A program made the translations under genes and the position numbers. From NCBI RefSeq assembly GCF_004664715.2, contig NC_051064.1:112945740-113009739 (forward strand): a DNA stretch of 64,000 nucleotides, read 5' to 3'. Of this stretch, positions 35,966 to 48,372 are shown piece by piece. The stretch's first letter is position 1. Each line of letters starts with the position of its first letter. The notes beneath the pieces were generated by a model. The model saw nothing but the letters and a program-made list of their open reading frames with translations. It did not search any database and was not told where the DNA came from. This DNA comes from Peromyscus leucopus (Eukaryota; Chordata; Mammalia; Rodentia; Cricetidae).

Positions 35966-36474
35966 ACCTTCAAATATGGCTTGTGTTTGAGACAAGGGCT
36001 TCCCTACCTGAGGCTTTGGAAGGGCACTTTAAATCTAAACCAGTCTGTAAAAAAAACCCTAGTGGTAGATAATGAGGACTGAGGTTAGTTTTACCTTTAT
36101 GGCTGGAAGGCTTAAAGGTCTATCTGTTATAGAGTGGTTGACACATGATAGTTTATATTTTTAAGTTTTAAAATGTTTGAATAATAAGTAGTGCAACATA
36201 AGTCTATTGCTAAGCAGAATAAGCTGTTTGCTGGTTTCTTCTTTTGAGCTAGTTTTCTTGTCACTATCTACAGTGAGATGCAGTAGCGGCTACATACAGT
36301 GGGAATAGTGTCTTTTTTTTTGCAGTTTGTAATGTTAGTAGTGCCATTTAAAATTTGCATTTTCTATTACATGAAAAATCTTGACGCTGAATTAACTGAA
36401 TCAGCTTTTGTCATGAATTTATCTTTAAACAAATAACTGGTGGCGAAGGAGGATAATGATGTTATTAATTTTGA

Positions 36475-36665
36475 AAGATGGGGTGAGTCAGATCATTCTA
36501 AGTGTAGTAGGATGCCTTTAGAGGTTTTAAATAGGGAAATCACACTATCCTGGTATGTTTTTTAAAAATGCTGTTGTATATAGATTGCAGGAGGCAAAAG
36601 TGAGTGACAGAGTTCACTGAGACAATGTTATATTCCAGCTGGGAGATGATATAGGTCTTGTTATG
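36475..36665 (-). mobile_element. L2 LINE remnant, antisense
   Basis: GATGGGGTGAGTCAGATCAT, ATAGATTGCAGGAGGCAAAA, AGCTGGGAGATGATATAGGT and GAAAATAGGTGGATGG match the reverse of the L2 3' region. Old. Confidence 0.48.
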
Positions 36666-37213
36666 GATGAAAATAGGTGGATGGGAAGCTCAAGGGGGGT
36701 TGACGATGGTTTATAGATTTTTGATATAAATAATTGAGCAAATGGTAGTATTCTATTTCTGAAATGAAAGAAAACTATGTATAGAGATAATTTCATTTAT
36801 GTTATATTATCTTTTCATTGTCTCTTAAATAACTGAGTTGCACAAATCTGTAGGTGCTGCTTTTATCATCTGTAAAGTGTGTGGGGGGTTGCCATCTCTT
36901 AGGGTTGCTGGGTGGGGTATGTGTTGGTGTAAGAAAGCATGTGGGATTGGATGGTTAGTTAAATCAATAAAGCAATGAACAAGGTTGATGATTTGAATCT
37001 TATATTTATACCTTTTAAGTAAACAGAACTGGCTTCATCAGTGATTTTGTTGCCACGTGTAGTAGTGGTCAAAAACTGTTTATCGGTCATCATATTGTTA
37101 TATAAAGGATCTGGTATATAAAAATTATTTTTAAAATGTTAATTTTGCTTTATAGATTGTTCAGTTCTTGCCCTCTTCCACGTGTTTTGCTCATAAAAAT
37201 TGTGGGTTTTTAT

Positions 37214-37512
37214 TGGTGAAATTATTAAGGCCACTCCATGTAGTTAAAAGGGAGGTTTATTTAGTGGTGTAATTTACAAATGAAAGGATAGGTAGGTTTA
37301 CAGGGTCTGGCGGTGCAGTCTGGCGGTGTTCTCTGGAGAACTCTGCTCGGTTTACCTCCAGCATGCAGGTTCTAGGAACCAAGAGAGTCAGTGCATCCTG
37401 ATTCCGGGTCCTCAGGGTCCTCTCTTGGCCCCACCTTATAGGCGTGACAGTTACCGATGCCTCAATGGGGGTTGGAACTTCCAGATCAAGGTTGGAATGG
37501 CAACCCACTACA
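37214..37512 (-). mobile_element. Solo LTR of an endogenous retrovirus
   Basis: A 299-bp segment starts TGGTGAAATT and ends CCCACTACA on the + strand, and is clearly more CpG- and GC-rich than the intron around it. On the minus strand it has a TATAAG box (37435-37440) and an AATAAA signal (37256-37261) about 175 bp apart, as in an LTR. The right flank begins GGTTAT; the left flank is GGTTTTTAT, so a 6-bp TSD with later T-expansion is plausible. No internal retroviral sequence adjoins it. Family not named. Confidence 0.6.
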
Positions 37513-37781
37513 GGTTATGTGAAGTGTATAGGCTGTAGAAAAAAGTTATATGGTCAAAACTGAGTGGAGCAATGAAGGGCTTGAAGTCAGTTGTTAGTTT
37601 TGAATGGATAGCAGCTTTATTAAATAGTCTTAAACTATAAAAATGTAAGTTGGTGTTTTCTCTTTTAGTTAATATATTTGGTCAGATTTGTTTCACAGTC
37701 TTAACTATTCTAAAGTTAATCTAAACAGAAATAAGGACATTGTCATATAAATTCAGATTGATAACAAAAAGTGTAACAACA

Positions 37782-37909
37782 AGCTGGAGAGATGGCTCAG
37801 AGGTTAAGAGCACTGGCTGCTCTTCTAGAGGTTCTGAGTTCAATTCCCAGCAACCACAGGCTCACAACCATCGGCAGAACCCTGTATACATAATAATTAA
37901 ATCTTTTTT
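37782..37909 (+). mobile_element. B2 SINE, sense
   Basis: AGCTGGAGAGATGGCTCAGA, GGTTAAGAGCACTGGCTGCT, GAGTTCAATTCCCAGCAACC and CTCACAACCATCGGCAG are near-consensus B2. Flanks AAAAAGTGTAACAAC (37766-37780) and AAAAAGTGGAACAGC (37910-37924) form a 15-bp TSD with two mismatches. Confidence 0.93.
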
Positions 37910-37940
37910 AAAAAGTGGAACAGCAAAATTTCCATCACAG

Positions 37941-38142
37941 CCGGGCGGTGGTGGCACACGCCTTTAATCCCAGCACTTGGGAGGCAGAGCCAGGCAGATC
38001 TCTGTGAGTTCAAGGCCAGCCTGGGCTACCAAGTGAGTTCCAGGAAAGGCGCAAAGCTACACAGAGAAACCCTGTCTCGAAAAACAAAAAAAAAAAAACA
38101 AAAAAAAAACAAAAAAAAAACAAAACAAAAACAAAAACAAAA
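37941..38142 (+). mobile_element. Young B1 SINE with perfect TSD
   Basis: CCGGGCGGTGGTGGCACACG through AAAGGCGCAAAGCTACAC and AAACCCTGTCTCG, then a long A-rich tail with C interruptions. AAAATTTCCATCACAG is repeated exactly at 37925-37940 and 38143-38158. It sits 16 bp after the B2 TSD, so the two SINEs inserted almost side by side. Confidence 0.97.
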
Positions 38143-38879
38143 AAAATTTCCATCACAGTGGTTTCTAAAAATTATCCCCAAAACTTATGAATAACATTTT
38201 TATGTAAATGGCCCAGGAACTTATAAATCTTAAAAATTAAAACACAAATAACACTCTGGCTTGTATGGAGTTTTTAAAGATAAGTACATAGAAATGGAGT
38301 GGGTAGATTGAAGGGCACATTCATACTATTTTGATACTGCCTAATTGCCTCTCAAAGAAAGTTTGCCAGAATATGTGAGCAGGCTCTTTGTTTATACTAC
38401 ATTATTCTTACCAACAGCAGAGCATATAACTAAATTTAGGTTTGCCTAGTTGAAAGGAGAGAGTGGCACATTGTCTTACTTTTCTTAATTACAAGTGAAA
38501 TTGAATGAGGAGGCTTATCTTAATAATATGGTTTCAGCTTTACATAAATTTTATACTCTTTCTGTATCTTAGATGCCACATCTATAAATGGTATGGAAAT
38601 AGTTGTTTAATCTATAAATTGCTTAGAAGAGTACTTAGATGTAGGAAGTGTTACTTAAATGTGTCTGCTAAATAAACTAGTTAATACGTTTTAATGTATA
38701 TTGAATATGTGCAGCTATTTAATCCTTTAGGATTTCAGCTATAATTCAAACAATAATGTCTAAAGTTAAATATTAAGTAATGTTTAATAGAATGTAAAAT
38801 ATTTCTTCCAAAACAAGTTGAATAAAAAATTATTTTCATTTTCAAATGTTTCTATGATTGATCTTTAGAAAACTAACAC

Positions 38880-39085
38880 TTAATTTGGAGTGATGGTGTG
38901 GTATTGTGATGTGTTAGGAGAAAACAGATTTTTGAAGTTAGAAAGAATAAAGTTCAAGTCATGTTTGTGACATAATAATCCAGTTCCCCCCCTCCTCCCA
39001 AGAATGATGTGAGCACGAAATGTTTAAAGTACCTGGATCAATGCCCTGGCACTCAATAAACGGGAGCTGTGGTTATTATAGTTGC
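38880..39085 (+). mobile_element. MIR SINE, sense
   Basis: GGTGTGGTATTGTGATGTGT and GTTCAAGTCATG correspond to the tRNA-like head. ACCTGGATCAATGCCCTGGC, ACTCAATAAACGGGAGCTG and TTATTATAG are the well-kept 3' end. Confidence 0.68.
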
Positions 39086-40655
39086 TCTTCTCTGTGCCAC
39101 CTAATACCTTATTGATGTCTTTAGCATTCTGACTGTCACACTGTACCATATGTATTTGGTTTTGGGTGTAATTTTTAGAGGACTGTGAGTTCCTGTAAGG
39201 CAAAGAGATCACATCTTTATCTGTTTTTATGTCTCCTATAGGGTTTGCAAACTGTCAATGCAAGATTATTGTTTGCCGTTGCTTGGAGAAACATTTGAAC
39301 TGATGCCAATATTTAAAAACTACAATATTTCACTTTTAAAACAAAAACAACTAATCAAACTAGATCTCTTGACTTATCTTAAAGAACCAAAAAGTTTTGG
39401 TGGAGCTGAAGCCCGAGCTTTTATAGCAGCAGTTGGCTGGTCTTGAGTGGTCTTGGATAGAACATGGGCATCAATTGATAATAGCCCCTAACAAACCAAT
39501 ACGTTTTCTTCAAAGTAATACTGGGCATTTATTTTCCTGTCACATTTTACTGTATTTGTTACTTGTATGGTAGTTCTAGTCATTCACCTTTGAGATTGCT
39601 GCACTGGTAACTGTAAGAGAATCTAGAACTTAGGAAATGCTTGATGGTTGTTGTCTAGCTGAAGGAAAGAACCAAATACATAAAGAAGTATAGAAAATAC
39701 ACAAGTGTATCACCCTGAAATGCACAAGATTAGAGGTTAATCTTTCTGTAGCTTGGCAATAGTAACATCTGCTACCATCATCTTTTCTTTTACAATGTAC
39801 AGCATAGAGGATGAGCTGTAATGTTGAGGTGTCAGAGACCAGTGCTCAGAATAACCTGGCTTTCATTGGATGTGATTGCCAGGCTGACATAATTGAATTT
39901 ACTCAGTACTGGCATAATGCAGTGAAACATGACAAAAATAAAATATGATCAAATGGACTTTCCATTTATTTTGGAATGCATGACAATATCTATTCACTTG
40001 AGAAAAAAAACATACAAACAACACCCAACTGTGTTTGAAGACAAGATATCTTTGATCAGAATCTCTGAAATATCCCTTTGAGTTAGCTATCAGTAGAGTA
40101 AACTTTATTAATTTGTACATGACAGTAATTTGGAATTTATGATTATTTAGTCTCATTGAACTAATGCATAACCCAAATCTACGAAGGAAGAGTTCACCAA
40201 GGAAGGGAACAGGATGAATAACATTTCTTGGGTAGGGAGTGTGGTTATGTTGGAGGTGGTGGATGAGGAAATGATTACAGAAAAAACAAAATTTTTTGGT
40301 TTTAGTTTTCAGGGATGTTTTATGATACAGTAAAGTAGAAAATGCCTCAGTGTCCTGAACATTGCCTTTTGGAGACTACTTCTGCTACTTACTTGGCATT
40401 TAGGTCCTAAGTTTATTTTGTAAAGAAAGAATAAAGGCTGCATTGATCTAATCAGATAATATATAAATATATGTAAAGTACCTGACAGATTCTTTACATT
40501 TCATGTTTCTCTGCCTACTTTGTTCATTTTATCAAGATTTCAACCTATTTTACATAGAAAACAACTAGAAGGAATCTATTACCATTCTTTGTGTCACTTA
40601 CCTCTTAAGTTAATTTGTTCCACCCACTCTCACTTGTTCTTCCTTAATAACATAC
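39086..40655. other. Intronic stretch without recognisable repeats
   Basis: AT-rich unique sequence; short open frames near 39258-39446 show no recognisable domain. Confidence 0.4.
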
Positions 40656-40790
40656 ATGCTGAATGAATATAAGCTCCATGAAGGCAGAAACTCTTAGTCA
40701 TTACTGTAGATTATTCCCTCTTTACATTAGATATTCAGTACACGTTTGTTGTCTGGCTGGACAACTGAATGGATGCTCATGAATTATTAA
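40656..40790 (+). mobile_element. L2/MIR-type 3' end, sense
   Basis: TAAGCTCCATGAAGGCAGAA, AGATATTCAGTACACGTTTG and ACTGAATGGATG match the shared L2 3' terminus. Confidence 0.52.
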
Positions 40791-41024
40791 CACTCAAGTG
40801 AATGTGCTTGATAAAGCTGGAGCTGTGTTCAGTTTGTAAGTCCAAGGGGAAATTCTCTTTGCACTTGTTAGTAATATCTGTATATATTATCCCTAAGAAA
40901 TATACACTAATTTATTGATACATAGTAATCACCCTAATTTACGTGGGTTTTAGTTTTTAAAGATTAATAAAGTGATGATCTACTTTGTGTAAGGAGGCAG
41001 TTTTTTTTTTTCCAGAAAAGCTCA

Positions 41025-41193
41025 TTTATTTTTAATTATGTGTATGGGAATGTGTACATGAGTGCAGGTGCTCCTGGAGACCAGCGGTGTGGGATCCTTT
41101 GGAGCTGGAGTTATAGGCAATTGTTAGCTGTCTGATATGAGTTCTGCCTGCAAGAGCAGCACATGCTCTTAACCACTGAGTTTTCTCCAGCTC
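41025..41193 (-). mobile_element. B2-superfamily SINE, antisense
   Basis: GGTGTGGGATCCTTTGGAGC, TGGAGTTATAGGCAATTGTT and GCTCTTAACCACTGAGTTTT with CTCCAGCTCC are B2-superfamily text on the minus strand. Confidence 0.72.
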
Positions 41194-41279
41194 CCTAGAG
41201 GCAGAAGTTTGGTATTAATTCTTAAGTGTTGCTTTTGGTCCCATCTATAGTTTTTCTCATTTACCTTTTTTTTTAAATT

Positions 41280-42075
41280 TACCTATTTATTTAAAAAACC
41301 CTGTGTCCTGTGTATGCATATTGTAAGCAACTATTTACATATTTTTGTTGTAGCTACATTAAGTTCCTTAATGGAATAGAAGAGTTTTGCTCTCCAGATA
41401 TCCTTCCATTTTCTTTGCCATCCTGAAGGCACTTAGGTAATAGAGACTGAATCAGGTGGGGCTTGAATTTTAGACTGGTGGTGACTACAGTACCCTTTAC
41501 ACCTTCCATCCCTCTAAGCCTAACATGTGCATACCGAAGGATTCTGCCCTCTTTTCTGTCCCCCAAGAATATTTTCAATTATTACTCTGTAAATAAAAAA
41601 ACAAAACAAAAAAACCAACCTGCCAGGAATACACATTTTATTTATTGTGGTAGCTTCTAAATTACTCTATAACAGTCCCCAGGTAACTGTTTTTAGAGTG
41701 AAGAAATTGATGAATACTTAGTTTCTAGGTTAAATAATGTGGCAGTTACCTAAGTCACACTGAAAAGAAATTCTTGCCACCTTGACTATTTAATAATTAT
41801 AGTATAACTCATTATTGCTCTGACTTTCTTCAAAGGTATTTGCATTTTGAAATTTCTCTTCAATTTTGGAGTACTAAATACTTCCATTGATAGTTCTTAG
41901 GCGGACCTTAAATTATTAAAACAATAAAAGTGTCACTATGAAAAAAAATCTTTAGCTATATGGTTTATACTTTTAGATATAGCAGAGACTAAAGAAATAA
42001 GAATGAGGTAAAGTGTGTCAGTCTCACCCAGGTATAATTTCATGTTGTCCTGGATGATCTATTTTCCTACATCGT
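41280..42075. other. Intronic stretch without recognisable repeats
   Basis: AT-rich unique sequence with a small A/C-rich run near 41591-41616. Nothing else supported. Confidence 0.4.
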
Positions 42076-42079
42076 TTTA

Positions 42080-42290
42080 ATATGTAGTACAATAAGACAG
42101 CTACTTTCCATCAGCAGCAATTTAAGTTTAAATTAATTAAACAGCTTGAAAAGCTAAAAGTTCTGTTGCTCATTTGGATGATCTACACTTCAAGTGCTCA
42201 GTAGCCACATGTGGCTTGTAGCCATTTCCTTGGATAGCACAATAAAAAGGACTTAGGCCATCACAGAACGTTCTCTTAGTTTTAATAGAG
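42080..42290. mobile_element. Ancient hAT-type MER element
   Basis: CTTCAAGTGCTCAGTAGCCA, CATGTGGCTTGTAGCCATTT, GGATAGCACAATAAAAAGG and CATCACAGAACGTTCT are decayed text of a non-autonomous hAT element common to placental mammals. Member name not certain. Confidence 0.52.
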
Positions 42291-42299
42291 TATCATCTA

Positions 42300-45005
42300 C
42301 CCTTTGTCTCATCTCATTGTCATTAGAGGTTTTTATTTATATTTTAAAAATGAATTTTATCCTTAAAATACTAACATTTCTTAAAAATCTCATTTCCCCT
42401 GTATATTTATTAAGTGTATATTTAGATCAACATTTTTTCCTTCTTTTTGCTGTATTATTTATCAAGATGCTCAACCCCTGAAAATTTCACCATTATTTAA
42501 AACTCTAGATATAGTTGAAGTAATGCCTTACTTATAAAGACAACATGACAATGTCTCCATGTGCCTCTTCTGTCATATACAGTGAAAAAATAATAAGTTG
42601 TGATTTTCTTTCTTTATCTTATTAAGTAAATTATATGGTCATTTTGTATGGAGCTTCCATAGTTAGAGATGTAAAACAGCAATTTCTTGGTTCTATAGCA
42701 TGACATAGTTCAGAGCTGAGATTAGAGAAACCCCGTAGAGTTGTTAATACTTGAGGGCATCCCCAACTAGAAAAGTATGTGAATTTAGGCATGGGAGGAA
42801 GGAAGGATCTGCTTTAAATTTAGTGTAGGGTCACTGAATCTTAATGATAGATTAAACAAGGGAGGTAGAATAATGAATAGGGGTATGCTGTGTGTAGCAC
42901 TAATACCAGAAGTCCATGGTTTGTGGCGGTTTTTTATGTCCTTTCCCATATGGTTTTTGAATAGAGCAGGTTATGGCAGGGATGAGCTAAGGAATAGCTT
43001 TGTTAATGAATAAATAGGAGTAATTTTTTTTTAACAGGAGACTTCAGACAGTTTGTTTAGAATGTGTACTTATTTAATGAATTATGTCATTAATTTTTTT
43101 CCCATTTTAATAATATATCAAGTGATAATGCTAAGGTGTTCCTAGTATTTTCTTTCTAAATAAGCTATATCTACATTTTAGAGCCAGCCTTAACAGCGAA
43201 ACCCTTGGGTTAGGATTTTAAGTGCCTTAATTAAAAGCCAGTTAAATGGAGCTTCTGAACATTGGCAGCCTCATTCCTTGGAGTTTGATGTGTATTAAGC
43301 TTTCGTTTATAGTGTCCATTCACTTGGCATTTGGAGCCAGTTTCCAACTCTGTTTCCTTCAAAAATCAAAGTTAACTAGGTGTGTAATTTTGTGCTTGTC
43401 CTTTTGTAACTTTGCTCTCAGCCAATGCAGCTATTTTTGTGAAGATGGACTCTTTACTCTTTCACCTACATCTCTCTTAGAATAATGGTGAAATCTGATC
43501 ATGAAAAGTGGCAAGTTCGAATTTTAAAGTCTGATCAAATGTTCTGTTAAATATCGTGGGGGTTGTTCTTTGGAGAAACTTAGTTTACATTTCCTAAAGG
43601 AGAGATTAAGTAGGTTGTCTCTGGTGCCCAAGTTAAGCAGAGTCAAGGGAAATGCAACTCTCCTGACTCCAGAGCTACAAATGCAAACACTGGCCTAGTT
43701 GTTCCCAAACTTTCTTCTTGATGTGGGTGACTTGAATGGTTTATTTTCACTTGATGAACCACACCCCCAGGCCACTTTAGTATTCATGGCAGACCCCAAC
43801 ACTAAGTCCCTTTGTTGTCTTTGTTATTTGCATTTTTTTTTGTTAACAAGAAAAGATAAAATTATTAGGGACCTGATTATAGGCTGAAGTTCTATTGCTG
43901 ATGGTTCCCACCACTTTTTTCACATCTCAGAGAAAGCAAAGGCTAGGATGGGCAGTAGAATGCAGTAAAGCAAACATAAACATCATGTCTGAGCTTTAGT
44001 GTGATATTGCCAGAGTAAGAAAGAATTTATAAGGTTTGTGTGTGTGGGGGGGTGTTGTTGTTTTTCCACATTATAAAAATTGTTATTTGCCTAAACATCA
44101 TCAACATTTAAATTTTTGAAATGCTTACTCAACTGTCCTCATTGGTTAAGAGTGTTTGAAATCTGGTTTATCATTGTAACTTAGGCATTAACTGAATGAA
44201 GGATATTTAAACAAGTAATTTTAATTTACCTGAAATAAAGAAATTCAATTCTATTAAAAAAAAAAAGGATGTGCCAAGTAGTTTAAAAGCATTGCCCATA
44301 TCCTCTTTCTTACACATAAAATTTCGTTTTAGAACTCACAGACGTTGCAGATATAACATAGCTATTTCTATTAAGAATTTCACTTATCCAAATAAAAGGC
44401 ATAGAGGAGGAGTTGGTAAGAATGTCCATTGGTTGAGAGAGAGGGAGAGAAAACTGGAATAGCAAGGTAGGGAAGAATTGATCTATGGTACATTGTCTAA
44501 GTAAGAGTAGCAGTGCCATAGTGTGAATCTCATCGTATTCTTTTACTCCAGTTGAACGCTTTGAGGGAGACTCAGAAGGCATTGGTTGGTGATGATAAGA
44601 GGAATGTTTGCTGATAGTCAAATGAGAAAGCTTACTTAATATTATCTTAATATTCTTTTCTTCTTTTGCTTTGGTTTATTTCTTTGGATGATTGTCGGTC
44701 TTGCTGTTTCTCTCTCAGTTATTTGTGACCTCAGGAACTGCCCTCTTACCATGGAAGCAACAGTCAGTTATGTAATAATAACCAGTTGCAATTTGCTCTG
44801 GCAGTTTTTCTTTCTAAATAGCACTTATCAGCACAAAAATTGACAGCCAGCAACTATTCTTCATAGCTTGTTCAGTATAATAGTTGTGAAAAGGTTTTCT
44901 TGTTCTTGTGATAGAGACTGCCTATAGTTAGTCACTCTCACTTGTTCCTACTTGGTGACCACTGTTTAGAGTAAGTGTGAATGGTCTCATAGAAAATTCA
45001 TAAAT
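42300..45005. other. Intronic stretch without confident repeats
   Basis: Mostly AT-rich unique sequence, with a short G-run (44047-44053) and an A-run (44255-44266). 43690-43930 may hide an old repeat that I could not place. Confidence 0.4.
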
Positions 45006-45011
45006 GTGACT

Positions 45012-45135
45012 CTCTGTGGTAATACATGACAGGAATCCTAGCACTCTGAACATTTAGGCTGAAGCAAGGGAGTACCAGGCCAGACTGGATTAGTTAGGTT
45101 GTGAGATCCTGTCTTGAAGAAGAACATAAGAAAAT
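45012..45135 (+). mobile_element. Old 7SL-derived SINE, sense
   Basis: AGGAATCCTAGCACTCTGAA, GGCTGAAGCAAGGGAGTACC and GTTGTGAGATCCTGTCTTGA resemble a diverged PB1/B1. Confidence 0.52.
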
Positions 45136-45304
45136 TTCTTATTTACAATTATAAAAGTGTCGAATGCAAAGAATTTTAAAAATAACTTACCACAACCTTT
45201 ATTTTACAGACAAAATTCAGGTTAAGAAATCTATTGTAATTATGAAAGAATCTAGACCCTAGAGTTTTATAGAGCTACTCTGTACTGACATTTGCTAAGC
45301 AGAG

Positions 45305-45445
45305 GAAAGTTTGAACCAATTACTTTATGGAGCCTCAGCTTTTGTACTTGTAAAATAAATATAACAATACAAGTAACGGTTATTGTGGGCATGATACAGT
45401 AATATAAACTAAGAACTACTGACTATCATTACTTATTCAGTTTTC
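45305..45445 (+). mobile_element. MIR SINE remnant, sense
   Basis: ATGGAGCCTCAGCTTTTGTA, CTTGTAAAATAAATATAACA and a decayed right end are MIR core text. Confidence 0.52.
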
Positions 45446-45734
45446 TCTCCCATTTCTGTACTCAGCACCATCCAGATAATTAATAGGACAACTGAAATAA
45501 AAACCCAGGTTGTTCTGGTGCAAGTTTCTTTACTTTGCATAAAAACATTTAAAAAATTCCTCCTTAAAGATGAAATTATACAGAAATGTTAAATGAGTCA
45601 TAATCTCATGATATAGAAAGAATAAAATTGAGTATTTGTTATATATCTTTATGGTTTTCTATGAATAATATAGTATAGATATGTGCACATATATGCAAGC
45701 AACAATGAACATTATTTTGCAATCTTTTTTTCCT

Positions 45735-45818
45735 TTTTTGTGGTACTGGGAATTAAACGTGGGGCATTGTGTATAATAGGCAAGCCCTCAAAACTGAGCT
45801 GTATCTTCAGCCCCTAGC
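45735..45818 (-). mobile_element. ID-type SINE, antisense
   Basis: TTTTTTGTGGTACTGGGAAT, TAAACGTGGGGCATTGTG and CTGAGCTGTATCTTCAGCCC match ID on the minus strand. Confidence 0.7.
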
Positions 45819-45829
45819 TTTAAAAAAAA

Positions 45830-46350
45830 GTTAGCATCTATTAATTGGACATAATAATGAGTTTGATCATGACATTTTCATACATATGTATAATGTATTT
45901 CTATCATACTCATTCCCTGTTAGTTTCCCTTGTCCTTTGTCTCCCTCCATTTCCCACTAAGCTCTTTATCTTTCCAGCTAGTCCCCATCTATTTTCATAT
46001 CTTGTTTTTTAATTTATTTTTTTTTAACCCAGTGAGTTTCATTAGGGTTGTTTGCAGGAACAAGTATTTTATGCCATTGGCTACACCACAGAAGAAAATG
46101 TCATAGGCAGGGGTGAGGCCTTATTATCTCCTCTCCCCTCCATGACAGTGTGTGTTGTTAATCCCTATCTCGAGGTCTTCTGCAGGTAATTACATCTGCT
46201 GTGAGTGCCAGAGTGCTGCAGCTGTTGTGTTCAGAAGTCAGCCTTCCACACCTCTCCCCTACTTCTATGGCTCTTAAATACCCTCCCCCCCCCCACACAC
46301 ACCCTTTGTAATTTTTCCTGAGCTTTGGAGGAGGTGATACAGATGTCCTA
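45830..46350 (-). mobile_element. Rodent L1 (Lx-like) 3' region, antisense
   Basis: TCATGACATTTTCATACATA, CAGCTAGTCCCCATCTATTT, ATTGGCTACACCACAGAAGA, GCAGGTAATTACATCTGCTG with TGAGTGCC, and GAGGAGGTGATACAGATGTC follow the rodent L1 3'-region order on the minus strand. Confidence 0.75.
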
Positions 46351-46404
46351 TTTCTGGCTGTAGCCCTAGTTTTTAACATCTTCTACATCAAGAAGTAGCT
46401 TTTT

Positions 46405-46580
46405 TTTTCCCTGTAAAGGACCAGATAATAAATTTTTTAAAACTTTCAAGATACAGTGTGTTGGTTCTACTCAACTCTGCTAATACCAAAGCAGCCAGAG
46501 ACCATATGAAAACAAATAGGAATGGTGAGGTCCTAGTGTAATTTGCTGGTAGAAACAAACAACACATGTCTAATGGCCTT
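46405..46580. mobile_element. Ancient hAT-type MER element
   Basis: CCCTGTAAAGGACCAGATAA, TCTACTCAACTCTGCTAATA and AAAGCAGCCAGAGACCATAT match a mammalian hAT-derived MER consensus (tgtaaagggccagatag...). Confidence 0.58.
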
Positions 46581-47166
46581 GGGATACACTTTGCAGGCTC
46601 TGCTTTAATGTCCTGAAACTGGGGTCTTTGCATTTGATGGAGCCCTTTTCTTTTATTTCAAGTGGGCTTTAACTCAGTAGTCAAGGTGCTGGAATTTTCT
46701 CACAGCCCCAGAAAATGTTCACTGAGTGAGTGGTTCCAGATTCTTTGCTTACAAATTCAAAGAATGAACTTTGTGGACCATTAGAAGGCCAAGTCTTAGA
46801 AATTTTGTTATTGAAAGCTTAAGTGAGAAGACAGTTCCTATGATGTCGTAGAAACCGTCCCTATGGCTTTTGAGGTCTGTTGGATGACTAAGGTAGAGCA
46901 CATCCACCAGGTGTACAGGCGCTCTCAGTTTGGCCAAGTCCTCCTTGTTCTAAAACCGCCTGACTGGTTGCTCTCTGCTCTCACAGCACTGTCACTTTAG
47001 TGTTGCATAGTTCATTTATTTAACTGTCTTACTTCTAGATTAGATTGTACCAGTCTTGTGTTTGGTGGACAAGGCTACGGTGAATATGCTTGTATCTAAG
47101 TATTTGTTAACATGTATAATATCCTTGAAATTAACCCGTGCATTGCTTTTGGCACCTCTTGTTTTA

Positions 47167-47329
47167 TTTTATTTTATTTTTTTTTCTTCGAGACAGGGTT
47201 TCTCTGTGTAGCTTTGCGCCTTTCCTGGGACTCACTTGGTAGCCCAGGCTGGCCTCGAACTCATAGAGATCCGCCTGGCTCTGCCTCCCGAGTGCTGGGA
47301 TTAAAGGCGTGCGCCACCACTGCCCGGCT
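47167..47329 (-). mobile_element. Young B1 SINE with perfect TSD
   Basis: GAGACAGGGTTTCTCTGTGT, GTAGCTTTGCGCCTTTCC, GGCTGGCCTCGAACTCATAG and GCGCCACCACTGCCCGGC, preceded by a TTTTATTTTA tail. GGCACCTCTTGTTTTA is duplicated exactly at 47151-47166 and 47330-47345. Little diverged and CpG-rich. Confidence 0.97.
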
Positions 47330-47447
47330 GGCACCTCTTGTTTTACCCATTGAAATTCAAATTTAAAATCAAAACATTTCTGACTTACAGGTGCTTTCTG
47401 GTTCATGCACAATCTTTTGTCTTGTCTATTTTGTTGCCCTCTCTTCT

Positions 47448-47515
47448 CTTGGGATCTGACTCAGAGCTTTGCCTATGCTGAACATGTGCTCTACCATTGG
47501 TAGACTAGGACATAA
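47448..47515 (-). mobile_element. ID-like SINE fragment, antisense
   Basis: GGGATCTGACTCAGAGCTTT, GCCTATGCTGAACATGTGCT and CTACCATTGGTAGACTAGG approximate an antisense ID body. Confidence 0.5.
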
Positions 47516-48054
47516 ATTGAACCAGAGGGACTAATATATAAATTGGACTTTATAGAATGAATGGCATCTAACATAAGACTCTTGAAAATATTCTCATATT
47601 GTGGCAGTTATTTCTAGGTTTTACTTATTAATTGGCATTTTCCTTCCTGATGGTCCAAACTCATTAATTTATTTTATTTTATGTGGGGAGAATTTTAAGA
47701 GAATTTAAAATGCCTGCTGTTTTATTCACTATAGGCAGTAAACCAACTATTTTCTTCCATTATATTTATTAGTCTGTCATGAGCTCACTATGAGAGAAAT
47801 ATAGATGAAAACACTTGTGACTTTCCACAATATCAGAATTTATTGAAAGACAGTGAATTTCCTAGGTTCAGGGATTTCAACAAGAGTAGTTAGCCATCCA
47901 ATTTCACCTACCTTATGAGATTTCTAGAAATTTATTCATTCTTAAAAGGGACAGGGCCCCTTAAGCATAGACTTTGAAGGTTTTAAAAATCAGTTAACTA
48001 AAGAGGTATGGCTATCTGGAGGAACCTGTATATAAAATTTCTAATTTTCAAACT

Positions 48055-48210
48055 TCAGACTGGTAAGAATTACCTTCAGGGCTTGTTCCAACTCACCATG
48101 CAAGGCCCCAGAGTGCCCAGCACAGTGGGATGCACAGGGCCCGGGAATGTGCATCTCTGATTCCTCCCAGCTGATAACACTACTGCTTAGAGAACTACTG
48201 TTGTAGGAAA
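48055..48210. mobile_element. MER5A-like hAT element
   Basis: AATTACCTTCAGGGCTTGTT, GGGCCCGGGAATGTGCATCT, CCCAGCTGATAACACTACTG and GAGAACTACTG match the MER5A palindromic-type consensus. Ancient. Confidence 0.62.
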
Positions 48211-48372
48211 TCATTGAGTTCATTTATTTATAATACCATTATCAACTTCTCACTTTCTCCAAAACCTCTTCTAACCCACTAAGTTCTTCATAGTTGTCCT
48301 TTTTAACATTTGTGATAGATAGCCTATTTTCTCATCTATGAATTTTTATAGTTCTTTCAGAATTAGGTTTTG

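Noticed and set aside
39258..39446. Possible exon-like ORF of 62 codons
   Set aside because: No good flanking splice sites and no recognisable homology; FAF1 continues directly from exon B to exon C.
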